The notes beneath the pieces are model-generated. The model was not told where the DNA came from and made no database searches. It worked only from the letters and a program-made list of their open reading frames with translations. The translations under genes were made by a program, and so were the position numbers. Below, one piece after another: positions 21,901 through 32,164 of a stretch of DNA of 64,000 nucleotides; the stretch's first letter is position 1, and every line of letters begins with the position of its first letter. The stretch comes from Petaurus breviceps papuanus (Eukaryota; Chordata; Mammalia; Diprotodontia; Petauridae), in the NCBI GenBank assembly GCA_028583685.1, contig JAMXIF010001210.1:11081468-11145467 (forward strand), given 5' to 3'.

Positions 21901-22613
21901 GGGGGGGGCGGAGCCAAGATGGCCGAGTAGACGACCTTCCTGCAGCTTCGGCTTCCACCCTCCCCAATCCATGTAAAAGGGGACTCTAAACAAACTTTGG
22001 AGCTGCAGAACCCACAAAATGACACAGAGAAGCTAATCTCCTGCTGAGGACAGCCCGGCAGGCCGGCAGGAATCCAGCACAGCGCTCTAGGAGCCGAGCC
22101 CAGTCCCATGCCAAAGCTTTAGCCCCAGGGTGGCCCTGACCAGCCACTGGCCAGAGGGACTCCAGATCAGCAGCAGCTGTGGCCGTTTCCAGATTTATCA
22201 ACACATAGACACAAAGGACAAAGTGAGAGGTCAGTACAGTCTGGACTTTGGGACCAGTAAGTGGGAGTGCGTGGCTTTTACCCGCAGGGCGAAAAGCTGC
22301 TGAGATGCCAGCACAGCCAGCCAGCTCCACCTGGCGGCTTCAGCTCCTGGCCTGTGGAGTGTAGAGGGACCAAGCACCAGTCTGAGGGGTAATCGCTCTT
22401 GCTTTAACCTGCTTGGATCTGGATTGTAGTCTAGGGTGGAGGTTCTGGGGTGTGTGTCCAGCTTGCCAGAGGGTGTGGAGACTTCAGAGAGGGTGCCCAT
22501 CTAATACCTCTGGCAGCTGAGAAAACCCCAGCGTTTGGGACAAAAGCTCCCCTGTCTGGTGGCAGAGTCCTACTGTGGCAAAAAGCCCAAAAGTCAAATA
22601 ATTGAGTGGCAAT
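21901..22613 (+). promoter_or_regulatory. HAL1 5' UTR, presumed internal promoter
   Basis: The most CpG- and G/C-rich 700 bases in the window. It begins with the GAGCCAAGATGGC motif shared with L1 5' ends. The same 5' UTR type, in reverse, is seen at 30.17-29.42 kb and at 57.36-56.64 kb. Promoter activity is inferred from L1/HAL1 biology and is not visible as a defined motif set. Confidence 0.4.
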
Positions 22614-23687
22614 ATGAGCAGGCAAAGGAAACAAATCAGACAGAAGATCCCAACATTACATTCCTATTTTGGGGATAAGAAGGAGCAAGGCATGGAACAG
22701 GAGGAAAACATTGAAGTCAGAACTCCTGCACCAAAAGCTTCAAAGGAAAATACAAGCTGGTTACAGGCCATAGAGGACCTTAAGAAAGATTTTGAAAACC
22801 AAATAAGAGAAGTGGAGGAAAAATTGGGAAGAGAAATGAGAACAATGCAAGAAAATTATGAAATGAGAGTCAACAGCCTGACTGAGGAAAATAATACCTT
22901 AAAAAACAGACTGACTCAAGTGGCAAAGGAGGCCCAAAAAGGCAATGAGGAGAAGAATGCCTTAAAAAGCCGAATTTGCCAGATGGAAAAAGAATCTCAA
23001 AAACTCAATGAGGAGAATCATTGCTTCAGAATTAGGTCGGAGCAAATGGAAGCTAATGACTTTATGAGAAATCAAGATGCTGTTAAACAGATGCAAACAA
23101 ATGAAAGAATAGAAGGCAATGTGAAATATCTCATGGGAAAAACCACTGACCTGGAAAATAGATCCAGGAGAGATAATTTAAAAATTATTGGACTACCTGA
23201 AAGCCACGACCAAAGTAAGAACCTAGAAATCATCCTCCAGGAAGTTCTCAAAGAAAACTGCCCTAATGTTTTAGAACCAGAGGGGAAAATAGAGGTTGAA
23301 AGAATCCACTGATCACCTCCTGAAAAAGATCCCAAAAAGAAAATTCCTAGGAATATTATAGCCAGGTTCTGGAATTCCCAGATTAAGGAGACAATATTAC
23401 AAGCAGCCAGGAAAAAACAATTTGAATATTGTGGAAACACAATCAGGATAACCCAGGATCTGGCAGCTTCTACACTGAGGGATTGAAGGGCTTGGAATAT
23501 GATATTCCGGAGGGCAAAGGAGCTGGGATTAAAACCAAGAGTCACTTACCCAGCAAAACTGAGTATCATGTTTCAGGGGAAAATATGGTCATTCAGTGGA
23601 ATAGAGGACTTTCAAGCATTCTTGCTGAAAAAACCAGAGTTTAATAGAAAATTTGACATTCAGATACAAGAATCAAGAGAAGCATGA
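22614..23687 (+). pseudogene. HAL1 ORF1p, two in-frame stops
   Basis: L1-type RNA-binding chaperone. The start is the ATG of MSRQRKQIRQK. An upstream in-frame TTG is not used in the other copies, which also start at MSK. Residues 1-45 are a basic, disordered leader. Residues about 45-150 form a heptad-rich coiled coil (KKDFENQIREVEEKLGREM, QMEKESQKLNEEN). Next comes the RRM-like segment with RRDNLKIIGLPES, and then the C-terminal domain (KKIPRNIIARFWNSQIKETI, YPAKLSIMFQGKIWSF). The frame is otherwise continuous to SREA-stop, but TGA interrupts it at 23310-23312 and 23484-23486, both likely former CGA codons. Without these the protein would be 357 residues, typical for L1 ORF1p. In cells ORF1p trimerises and coats its RNA. 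This copy cannot make it whole. Confidence 0.85.
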
Positions 23688-24449
23688 GAAGGTAAACAGG
23701 GAAAAGGAATCATAAGGAACTTATCAAAGTTGAACTATTAACATTCCTACATGGAAAAACAATAAGTGTAACTTATGAAACTTTTCTCAGTAGTTGAAGG
23801 GATTAGAAATATATGTATTTGTCTATATATGAGGGAATATGGGCATATGAATACATATGTGAATGTGTGTATATATGTTTACAGGTATTCATAGATAGAG
23901 GGCACAGGACCAATTTAACAGGAAGAAATGATACTTAAAAGGTGAAATTAAGAGGTGAGAGGAATATAATGAGAGGAGATGGGGAGAGACAGATTGGGGT
24001 AAACTATCTCATACAGAAGAGGCAAGGGAAAATGGTTACAATTGAGGGGAAGAATAGGAAGGCAAAAGGGAATGGGTTAACCTTATTCCTATTGAATCTG
24101 GCTTGAGGAGGGAGTGAAATACACAATAAATAGGGTATCTCACCCTCCAGGAGAATAGGGGGGAAGGGGATGAGAGGGGGGATGATAGAAGGGAGGGTAG
24201 GCTGGGGGGGAGGGAAGTTGGAAGCACTCACTTTTGAAAATAGATGGGATCAAAGTAGAGAATAAAACAAGTGGAAGGTGGGAGGGAGGGAAATATAGTC
24301 AGTCTTTTACAATATATCTACTATGTTATTGTTTTGCATTAGCCACACATGTACCACCTATACTGAACTGTGTATCTTCCCAGTAAGGGTGGGTGACAAG
24401 GAAGGAAGGGAATGAATCTGGAATTGAAAATTTTAAAATCAAATATTCA

Positions 24450-24505
<56 letters not shown>
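24450..24505. repeat. (TG)n(TA)n(TG)n microsatellite
   Basis: Sits in the HAL1 3' UTR. Alternating purine-pyrimidine throughout, so Z-DNA-prone. Confidence 0.85.
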
Positions 24506-24766
24506 ATACTATTATTAATACCATCTTATATGTAATTGGGAAATAAGATATACAGGCACTGAGGCATAGAGATCCACTGGAAAAGTAGAAAAGGGTATGG
24601 GAGGAAATATGGGAGAGAGCAGATTAGAGGAGGGGATATCCTGTGGGACTGCTATTTTGGGGCAGTGGGCAGGGGAAAAATGGGGAGAAAATTTGTAACT
24701 CAAAATCTGGCGGAAACGAAAGATGTAAATCAGAAGTTAATAAAGCATAAAAAAAAAGAATTTATG

Positions 24767-25885
24767 CATCATGACTTCCCTTTGTCTCAGTTGACTCAAA
24801 TGAAAAAATGGAGTTTTGGACTACATCTTCCAGCTCTAAAACACATAGTTCTATTTCCCAAGAGACCTAGTGGAGGTCAAATCAAGGCTAAATCAGGAGG
24901 AACACTTCATTATAGAGACAACATTAAAGACACACCCCAAAACCTGTCCCTGATTCTTCACTCCTCTAATTCCAATAGGTTCCACCAGGTGGCAATGATT
25001 CCTTTGAATAGTGGAGTCAAATACTACTTAATATACCTAAAAGAAATAGATCTAAAAGAATCTGATGATCATCTCAGGCGTATTTTCTTATTGCTAAAAG
25101 TGGCTGTCCCTTCCACTTTTATCCTGGTCAGATCCATTTTAAGATTGTTGTATGGAAACAATATAGACACCCATAGTTTTCTCATAAATAGTCATTTTTT
25201 CAAGTGTCCAAATGCAACAAGAAACTACATTTCATGGGACGTTGGTCAACCAGTAATGTATTGTTTTTGGTAAGTAGTACAAATGCAAACAGGCTACTAT
25301 GAAAATAATTGTAACTTATGTCATAATATCTGAGGCAGAGGGAAAAAAATGATACAAAGAACTGAATACATTCAAATTAAATCAATAGCTATTCTGATAG
25401 TCAAAGATTTCTGTGCAAAACATTAAAAGATACGGCTTAAGAGTAAAAAAAAAAAAAGGAGAGAAAATGCCTAGATTATAAAGGAATCACATAATTATAT
25501 ATTATAATTACTTTCAGAAAAGATGATTGACATAGGGAAAAACCACACTTTAAATAAGTTAACAAAAATAAAATTGATTATATTTTAATAAGGGGGGAAT
25601 GATTTAATATTGATGTGTGAGTTATTGTTGTATAAGCTTTGCACAGTTAGATCATAGAGTTCCTGGGGCAGAGCTATCCATTAATACATAACTAGGGAAA
25701 ATTAATAAGAATGAGAAAAAAGTATGACTTTCAAATAAACTAATTTTTATGTGACCTATTTAAGTGACTATTAATGCCAAAAAAATGGGAAATAGGTAAA
25801 GGAACCTGGTTACTTCTTGGAACAATAATCTAAAATATGCGAATAAGTTGCTATAAGGAGAGTAAAAATGCCTATTTATCACCAC
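24767..25885. other. No gene; holds an unclassified dispersed repeat
   Basis: Bases 24767-25270 are unique. The 202-codon open frame at 24665-25273 starts in HAL1 3' UTR and runs out into this DNA, so it is not a gene. Bases 25290-25700 resemble 7.14-7.6 kb in several blocks (ATGAAAATAATTGTAA, CAAATTAAATCAATAG), suggesting one old repeat family. Confidence 0.4.
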
Positions 25886-27755
25886 AGCCAGCAAGTCTTT
25901 TACAGTTGGTCATCATTAAACTAATGTTCTTCTGGTTCTGCTCACTTCACTTTGCATCAGTTTATATAAGTTTTCCCAGGTTTTTCTGAAACCACTCTAC
26001 TTATCATTTCTTACAGCATGATAGTATTCCATCATAATTATGTACTACTACATGTTTAACCATTCTCCAATTGATGGGCATCCTTTTGATTTCGAATTCT
26101 TTGACATCACAAAAGATCGATTTTTGTACAGTTATTTTTTCTTTTTTCTTCCATCTTTTTTTGGATACAGACCTAATAGAAATATGAATGGGTCAAAGGA
26201 TATGCAAAGTTTTACATTGTTTGGGTGTAGTTCCAAATAGTTTCCCAGAATGGTTGGACTAGTTCACAATTCCACCAATGGTGTATCAGTGTCCTAGTTT
26301 TTCTACATCCCTTGCAGCACCTGTCATTTTCTTTTACTTTCATGATAGACAAACTGATAGGTGTAAGGTGGTACCTCAGGAGTATTATAATTTGTATTTC
26401 TCTAATAAATGGTGATTCAGAACATTTTTATGTGACTATTGTTAACTTAGATTTTTTCTTCTGAAAATGACCTTTTTATATATGTTGACAATTTATCAGT
26501 TGGAGAATGCCTTATATTTATATAAACTTGGTTCAGTTCTCTCTATATTTTAGAAATAAACCCTTTATCAGAGAAATTTGTTTTAATTTTTTCCATTTCC
26601 TATTTTCCTCCTAATTTTGACTACATTAGTTTTGTTTATGAAAAAATACTTTCATGTAATCAAAATCATCCATTTTACTTCTGACAATACTTTCTTTCTT
26701 TTGATAATTCATTTATTTTTAGTTTTCAACATTCATTTCCATGAGATTTTGAGTTACAATTTTCTCTCTGCATCTTTCCTCTACTGCCACCCCAAAATAG
26801 CAAGCCTACTGAATGCCCCTTCCTCAAATATGTTCTCTCTTATCTTCTCCCCCTTGCTCCCCAACTTTCTAGTAGGGTAAGATGGATTTCTATACCCCAG
26901 TGCCTCCATATCTTATTTCCCAGGTGCCCATAAAAAACAAATTTTTTAAACATTTGTTTTTAAAACTTTGAGTTTAAGATTTTTTTTTTCCTTCTTGCCT
27001 CCTTACCCACCCCCACTGGGAAGATAAGAAATTGAATATAGGTTGTACATGTGTAGTTACCCAAATCATTTCCATAGTTGTTATATTGTGAAAGACTAAC
27101 TATATTTCACTCCATCCTATTCTACCCTTCAATTATTCTATTTTCTCCTTTGACCCTATCCCTTTTCAAAAATGTTTGCTTCTAACTACCCTCTCCCCCA
27201 ATCTGACCTCCCTTCTATCATCACCCCTTTTGTCCCCTACCCCCTTATTTTCCTATAGGGTACAATACCCAATTGAGAGTATATGTTATTCCCTCCATAA
27301 GCCAAATTAAATGAGAATAATGTTGTCCCATTCCCTTTCACCTTCCCGCTCTACCCCTCCATTGTAACAGTTTTCTCTTACCTCTTTTATATGAGATAAT
27401 TTACCCTTATCTATCTCTCCCTTTCTCCTTCTCCCAATAAATTCCTCTCTCAACTCTTAATTTATTTTTTAGATATCATCTCTTCATATTCAACTCATTC
27501 TGTGCACTCTGTCTATGTATACATGAACATACCCATGCCCACACTAACATATATATACATTTATAGTATACACATACACCCTCCTATACACACACATATA
27601 TTCCCTTCAACTATCTTCATACTGAGAAAAGTCTTATGAGTTACAATGATCATTTTTCCAAGTTCAACTTTAATAAGCTTCTTATGATTTCTTTTTCCTA
27701 TTTACCTTCTCATGCTTCTTGTAATTGAAAGTCAAATGTTCAGCTCTGTTTTTTT

Positions 27756-27912
27756 CTTTTTTTTTTTTAAGCAATTGGGGTTAAGTAACTTGCGCAGGGT
27801 TACACAGCCAGTTATTTTGTGTGGGTGTTAAGTATCTGAGGCCGGAACCAATCCCAGGTCTCCCGACTCCAGGGCCGGCACTCTTACTCACTGTGCGACC
27901 TGGCCGCCCCCA
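27756..27912 (-). repeat. SINE family B inside HAL1
   Basis: Poly-T, CAATTGGGGTTAAGTAACTT, CACAGCCAGTTATTTTGTGT and GCGACCTGGCCGCCCC. Flanking duplication AGCTCTGTTTTTT / AGCTCTGGTTTTTT at 27742 and 27913. Confidence 0.88.
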
Positions 27913-27947
27913 AGCTCTGGTTTTTTCATCAAAAATGCTTGAAAATC

Positions 27948-28110
27948 AGGGCATTAGCTGGCGCAGTGAATAGAGCACCAGCCCCGGAGTCAGGAGGACC
28001 TGAATTCAAATCTGGCCTCAGACACTTGACACAATTACTAGCCATGTGACTTTGGGCAAGTCACGTAGCCCCAATTGCCCTCCCAAAAACAAAACAAAAC
28101 AAAACAAAAG
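27948..28110 (+). repeat. SINE family A inside HAL1
   Basis: TAGCTGGCGCAGTGAATAG head, ATTCAAATCTGGCCTCAG, GTGACTTTGGGCAAGTCACG and a (CAAAA)n tail. A perfect 14-bp target duplication AATGCTTGAAAATC lies at 27934-27947 and 28111-28124. Confidence 0.93.
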
Positions 28111-28536
28111 AATGCTTGAAAATCCTCTATTTCATTCAATTACCATATTTTCCCATTTGCATTACTGAGTTTTGCTGGGTAGGTGATTCTTGGTTTTCGT
28201 CCTAACTCCTTTGTCCTCCAGAATATTACAGTCCAAGCCCTTTGATCCCTTAAAATAGAAGCTGCTAGGTCTTGTCTTATCCTGATTGTGTTTCTACAAT
28301 ACTCAAATTGTTTCTTCCTGACTGCTTGCAGTATTTTCTCCTTAACCTGGGAAAACTGGAATTTGGCTATCATATTCCTAGGAGTTTTCTTTTTTTTTTT
28401 TTAGTAGTTTTCTTTTGGGGATCTTTTTCAAGAGGAGATCAGTGAATTCTTTCAATTTCTATTTGCCCTCTGGTTCTAGAATATCAGGACAATTTTGCTT
28501 GATGATTTCTTGAAAGATGGTGTCTAGCTCTTTTTT

Positions 28537-28768
28537 AAAAATATTTTTTAATATTTTTTTTCAAATGCTTTATTAACTTCTGGTTTACATCATTCATTTC
28601 CAAGGTTTTGCCTTTTTGCCTTCCTGCTCTACCCCTCCATTGTATCCATTTTCCCTTGCCTCTTCTATATGAGATTGTTTACTTCATTCTGTCTCTCCCC
28701 ATCTCCTCTCATTATATTCCTCTCTCACCTCTCAATTTCACCTTTTAAGTATCATCTCTTCTTATTAG
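28537..28768 (-). mobile_element. HAL1 3' fragment with an internal gap, inside HAL1
   Basis: TGCTTTATTAACTTCTGGTT (HAL1 3' end, reverse) is followed after about 45 bp by CTTGCCTCTTCTATATGAG and CTCTCATTATATTCCTCTC-like sequence from 600-800 bp further upstream in HAL1. It therefore lacks most of the distal 3' UTR. A perfect 10-bp target duplication GCTCTTTTTT lies at 28527-28536 and 28769-28778. Confidence 0.8.
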
Positions 28769-30503
28769 GCTCTTTTTTTTTTATTATGGCTTTTAGGTAG
28801 TCCAACAATTTTAAAATTATCTCTCCTGGATCTTTTTTCCAGGTCAATGTTTTTTTCCAATGAGATATTTCACATTGCCTTCTAATTTTTCATTTGTTTG
28901 GATCTGTTTTATAATGTCTTTATTTCTCATAAAGTCATTAGCTTCGAATTACTCCAATCTTTTTTATTTTTGAAGGGGTTATTCTCTTCAGTGAGTTTTT
29001 GAAATTCCTTTTCCATCTGGCAAATTCAGCTTTTTAAGGTATTCTTCACCTCACTGGCTTTTTGGGCCTCTTTTGCCATTTGGGTTAGTCTATTTTTAAG
29101 GTGTTATTTTCTTCAGTGTATTTTTGGGTCTCCTTTAGCAGGCTGCTGACTCACTTTTCCTGATTTTCTTGCATCAGTCTCATTTCTCTTCCCAATTTTC
29201 CCTCCATTTCTCTTTCCAATTTTTCCTCCATTTCCATTACTTGATTTTAAAAATCTTTCTTGAGCTCCTCCGTGGCCTGTAACCAATTCATATTTTTTCT
29301 TGGATGCTTTTGATGCAGGAAGTTTGACATCACTGTCTTCCTCCCACTTTTTGCCTTGATCCTTTTTGACCCCCAAAAAGGATTGTATGGTATGTTTGTG
29401 CTTTCTCTGTTTGCTCATATTGCTAGTCAATTACTTGACTTTTGAGCTCTTTGCCATGGTAGAACTCTGCTTCCAGAATGGAGAGAACTTTGTCCCAAAT
29501 TGCTCGGGTTTTCACAGCTGCTGAAGCTATTAGGATGGCACCCTCTTTACAGCTCCCACAAGCTCTGGCACCTGGCCACATACCCTAGGACCACCACCCA
29601 AGACTGTGATCCAGATCCAAGCAGGTTAAAGCAAGAGTAATTACCCTCTCAATGGTCACTTGGTCCCCCTATGAGATGCAGGTCAGGAGCTCCTGAGGCA
29701 GCCATGTGGTAACTACATAGCCACCACACCCTTCCCTGCTTCTCACCCAAGGGGCAGGGGCCAGACCTTTCTCTTCTGTCCTTCCCCCCCCCCCCCTCAT
29801 TCCAACAGAGTTCCACACTGACCTTTTACCTTGTCTTTGGTGTTTATGGTTTGAGGAGTCTGGAAACTACCATAGCTGCTGGTGATTCACTCTCCTGAAG
29901 TCTGCTCTGGCTGCTGCTGGTCAGGGCCACCCTGGGGCAAGAACTGCATGGCTCACATGGGGCTGCACTCAGCTCCCAGTGTGCTGTGATAAACCTTTCC
30001 TGTCAGCCTGCTGGACTGCCTTTAGTGGGAGATTTATTTCTCTCTGTCACTTTGTGGGTTCTGTAGCTTTAAATTTTGTTTAGAGTCATTTTTTACAGGT
30101 ATTGGAAGTGGTTGGAGCCAGAGCCCACACCAAGTTTGTGCTTCTCCTCTGCCATTTTGGCACTGCCCTTATCCTTTCTAGCTTTTGTTTGGTCATAAAT
30201 TCTTTCCTTATCTGTAAATCTGATAAGTACATTTGTCCATTATCCCCTAATTTACTTGTGATATAACTTTATATAATGTCTAAATCATTTGTCCATCTTG
30301 GTATACTATGTGAGATGTTGGTTATGCCTAGTTTCTTCCAAACTGCTTTTAGTTTTTCCAACAATTTTTGTCAAATAGTGAGTTCTTAGACCTAAAGCTT
30401 AGAACTTTGGGTTTATTAAATGCTAGATTACTATGGTCATTTACCACTGTGCATAATGTACCTAGCCTCTTACAGTGATCCACCATTCTATTCCTTAGCC
30501 AGT

Positions 30504-30787
30504 ACCAGATTGAGAGAACCCAAAACTGTTGCTATTTCTGTAATCACTACCTAGTCCTACCAGTGGTGTTGCATCCACGTGGAGTCCAGGACAGCTTCCA
30601 CTTCTGTGTCATAGATTTCTTTTTCCAACTTGCTAAGTTGTCTTGGGCTCAAAGAATGTCTCACCTGACCTTTCTTTTTTTAGCTCTGCCATTCCAGAAT
30701 TTGACTTGGGATATTATTTTTAAAGTTCTTTTGGGGAACATTAGGAAAGATTGACTGAGTGTTTCCTCTACTCCATCATCTTGGCTC
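30504..30787 (-). mobile_element. L1 5' UTR piece joined to ORF2 sequence
   Basis: On minus: GCCAAGATGATGGAGTAGAG, AAATTCTGGAATGGCAGAGC, GTGAGACATTCTTTGAGCCC. This is a different 5' UTR type from HAL1. It abuts ORF2-derived sequence at 30505-30511 with no ORF1 between. Confidence 0.7.
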
Positions 30788-31044
30788 AGCTGGTAGGTAT
30801 TTTTCTTGATCAGTGGTACTTGAAGATGGAATTCTGTGGTTATTGTAAATCTAAAGTGAATTTAAATTCACTGTTTTCTTGCTCCCAACTTGGTTCCTTA
30901 CAGGCAAAGTGGACTATTTGCTTTATTCCCATATCTCAGCCCTCTAACTCCATGATAGAATTAATGCTATTTTATATGCCCACCTTGGGCATCTTGCTAT
31001 CTGCACTACCACTGCCCTGTTTCTCCTTCTTTTTACATTTGTAC

Positions 31045-31105
31045 ATTCATCACTTATCATGTGGCACATAGTAGGCACTTAATAAATGTTGTTTATTCAT
31101 TCATA
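31045..31105 (+). mobile_element. L2 3' terminus
   Basis: TGGCACATAGTAGGCACTTA followed by ATAAATGTTG and a (TTCA)-type end, the L2 3' terminus. Bases 30.79-31.04 kb upstream may be degraded L2, but I see no landmark in them. Confidence 0.7.
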
Positions 31106-31134
31106 TAAAGGGGAGTAGTGTGAAATATGTAAGT

Positions 31135-31379
31135 TGTGGCTAGAATTTATATATCATTTCAAGGTTTGAAAAGTGCTTTATATACATTATCTCATTTGAT
31201 CTTCACAAAAGTCATCTGAGATTTATTATCCCCAATTTAGAGATGAGAAAACTGACTCTGAACAAAGAAGCAACTTATTTAGGGTCACACAGAAAGTAAG
31301 CAGCTGAGGCAGGATTTGAACTCAGATTTTCCTGACTTCAAGTCCAGTGATCTAGGCATTTTACCACCTAGCTGCCTCA
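31135..31379 (-). repeat. MIR
   Basis: CATTATCTCATTTGATCTTC, GAGATGAGAAAACTGACTCT, GGGTCACACAGAAAGTAAG and ACCACCTAGCTGCCTC, nearly full length. Confidence 0.85.
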
Positions 31380-31489
31380 TCTTTGTGATTTCTCGGAGAC
31401 TAGAGATCATCTCCCTGGCTGCCATTTTTCTAGATGTGTTGTCTCTGCAATGAATATATTAGCTAGAATTACAGTTTGGAACTAGGATT

Positions 31490-32130
31490 TGCATGGTTTT
31501 GAATACCATACTGAGGAGCTTATATTATTTCTCCCCTTAGGTTCAATATGACAGAAAATAAAAAAGTTTTTATATATTGGAGTAGCATGGTTAGAACTGT
31601 ACATTATCAGGATTAATTTATTAGATGTGTGAAAAATAAATTGAGGTGGGAAGATAGTTGAAGCAGAAAGAGCAGTTGGGAGACTATTGGACTATTTTAG
31701 GTGAGAAGCTCTGAAGGCCCGAATTTGGGGAAGAGGCAGTATGAATAGAAAGGAAGAGACAGGTGTGAGAGATATGTATTCAAGATTTGAGGTTTCAAGC
31801 ATGAGTAAGTGGGAGGGTGAGAGTATCTTACACAGAAAAGGAAATGTTGGGAGAATCAGGTTTTGAGGAAAAATTGAAGTCATATTTGACAGGCTAACCT
31901 GGAAATACCAGAGGTATATAAAAATGAGATGTACAACATTCTGTTGGAAATATTGGAACTGAACTCAGTGAGAGATTCATGTCCAGAAGGGATCATTGAA
32001 GACATGAGAATAGATGAGATCACAAAGGGAGAAGAGGTGAGAGGAGACAAAGAGAGGAGAGGAGAAGAGAGGAAGAGAGAGGGGGGAGAAAAGAGAATAA
32101 AAAAGACCTTCTATGGACAGAATCTTGTGG
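31490..32130 (-). mobile_element. L2 ORF2 fragment
   Basis: GGAGCTTATATTATTTCTCC, GGAGACTATTGGACTATTT and GGAAATACCAGAGGTATA are antisense L2 ORF2 landmarks. It is followed by a purine-rich AGAGAGGAGAGG stretch at 32050-32095. Confidence 0.6.
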
Positions 32131-32164
32131 GGTGAAAAAATATAGATTTCTAAATTTTATCTCT

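Larger units (their letters stand above)
21901..24755 (+). mobile_element. Complete HAL1 (ORF1-only L1 relative)
   Basis: About 2.86 kb from the 5' end GGGGCGGAGCCAAGATGGCC to AGTTAATAAAGCAT plus an A-tail, flanked by a perfect 11-bp duplication AAGAATTTATG (21891-21901, where one G-side base overlaps the element start, and 24756-24766). The layout is a GC-richer 5' UTR of about 0.7 kb, one ORF1 of 357 codons, then about 1.07 kb of 3' UTR ending in an AATAAA-type signal. No endonuclease or reverse-transcriptase domain lies anywhere between ORF1 and the tail, which is the defining feature of HAL1. Only two in-frame stops in ORF1 and the clean TSD point to a relatively young copy. It must have been moved in trans by L1 enzymes. 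Confidence 0.88.
27710..29418 (-). pseudogene. HAL1 ORF1p remnant, interrupted
   Basis: The start is MSKQRKHKHTIQSFLGVKK (29418 downwards), followed by the acidic/Lys leader and coiled coil (KIGKRNGGKIGKRNETDARK, where one repeat unit is doubled). The C-terminal domain (28140-28373) reads KILQAVRKKQFEYCRNTIR and LGRKPRITYPAKL. The reading frame is broken by frameshifts, by two SINEs and by a small HAL1 fragment. The codon before SPL/SPP is TGA (28439-28441), at the same place as in the 22.6-kb copy. Confidence 0.8.
26700..30168 (-). mobile_element. Second full-length HAL1, carrying later insertions
   Basis: Runs in reverse from the 3' end (GATTTTGAGTTACAATTTTC near 26740) to the 5' end (minus: GGGCAGTGCCAAAATGGCAG). 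Removing a SINE B, a SINE A, a HAL1 fragment and their duplicated targets leaves about 2.87 kb, the same length as the copy at 21.9 kb. It is more decayed than that copy. No clean target duplication could be fixed. CTTTCT is present at both edges. Confidence 0.82.
25890..30787 (-). mobile_element. Internally deleted L1, split by a HAL1
   Basis: The part at 25890-26700 is antisense 3' UTR/ORF2 end (CAATTGATGGGCATCC, ATTCCACCAATGGTGTATCA, ATTTGTATTTCTCTAAT). The part at 30169-30505 continues ORF2 with no overlap (GGTCATAAATTCTTTCC, GTCCATCTTGGTATAC, CAGTACCAGATTG, coding for the YWL-type segment on minus). At about 30505 it jumps straight to an L1 5' UTR that ends at 30787 (minus: GCCAAGATGATGGAGTAGAG). 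ORF1 and most of ORF2 are missing, so the element kept both ends but lost its middle. A full-length HAL1 later landed at 26700-30168. Confidence 0.75.

Noticed and set aside
22602-22613. Upstream TTG as the start of HAL1 ORF1.
   Set aside because: The ATG at 22614 begins MSRQRK and aligns with the MSK starts of the other two copies.
21897-22634. Overlapping minus open frames in the HAL1 5' UTR, up to 114 codons.
   Set aside because: GC-rich 5' UTR with no recognisable domain. HAL1 encodes only ORF1 on plus.
23072-23545. A 157-codon minus open frame opposite HAL1 ORF1.
   Set aside because: Shadow of the ORF1 coding strand with no independent features.
24665-25273. A 202-codon plus-strand open frame, one of the longest in the window.
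   Set aside because: The first third is HAL1 3' UTR and poly-A, and the rest runs into unrelated flanking DNA across the TSD. It is a chance frame.
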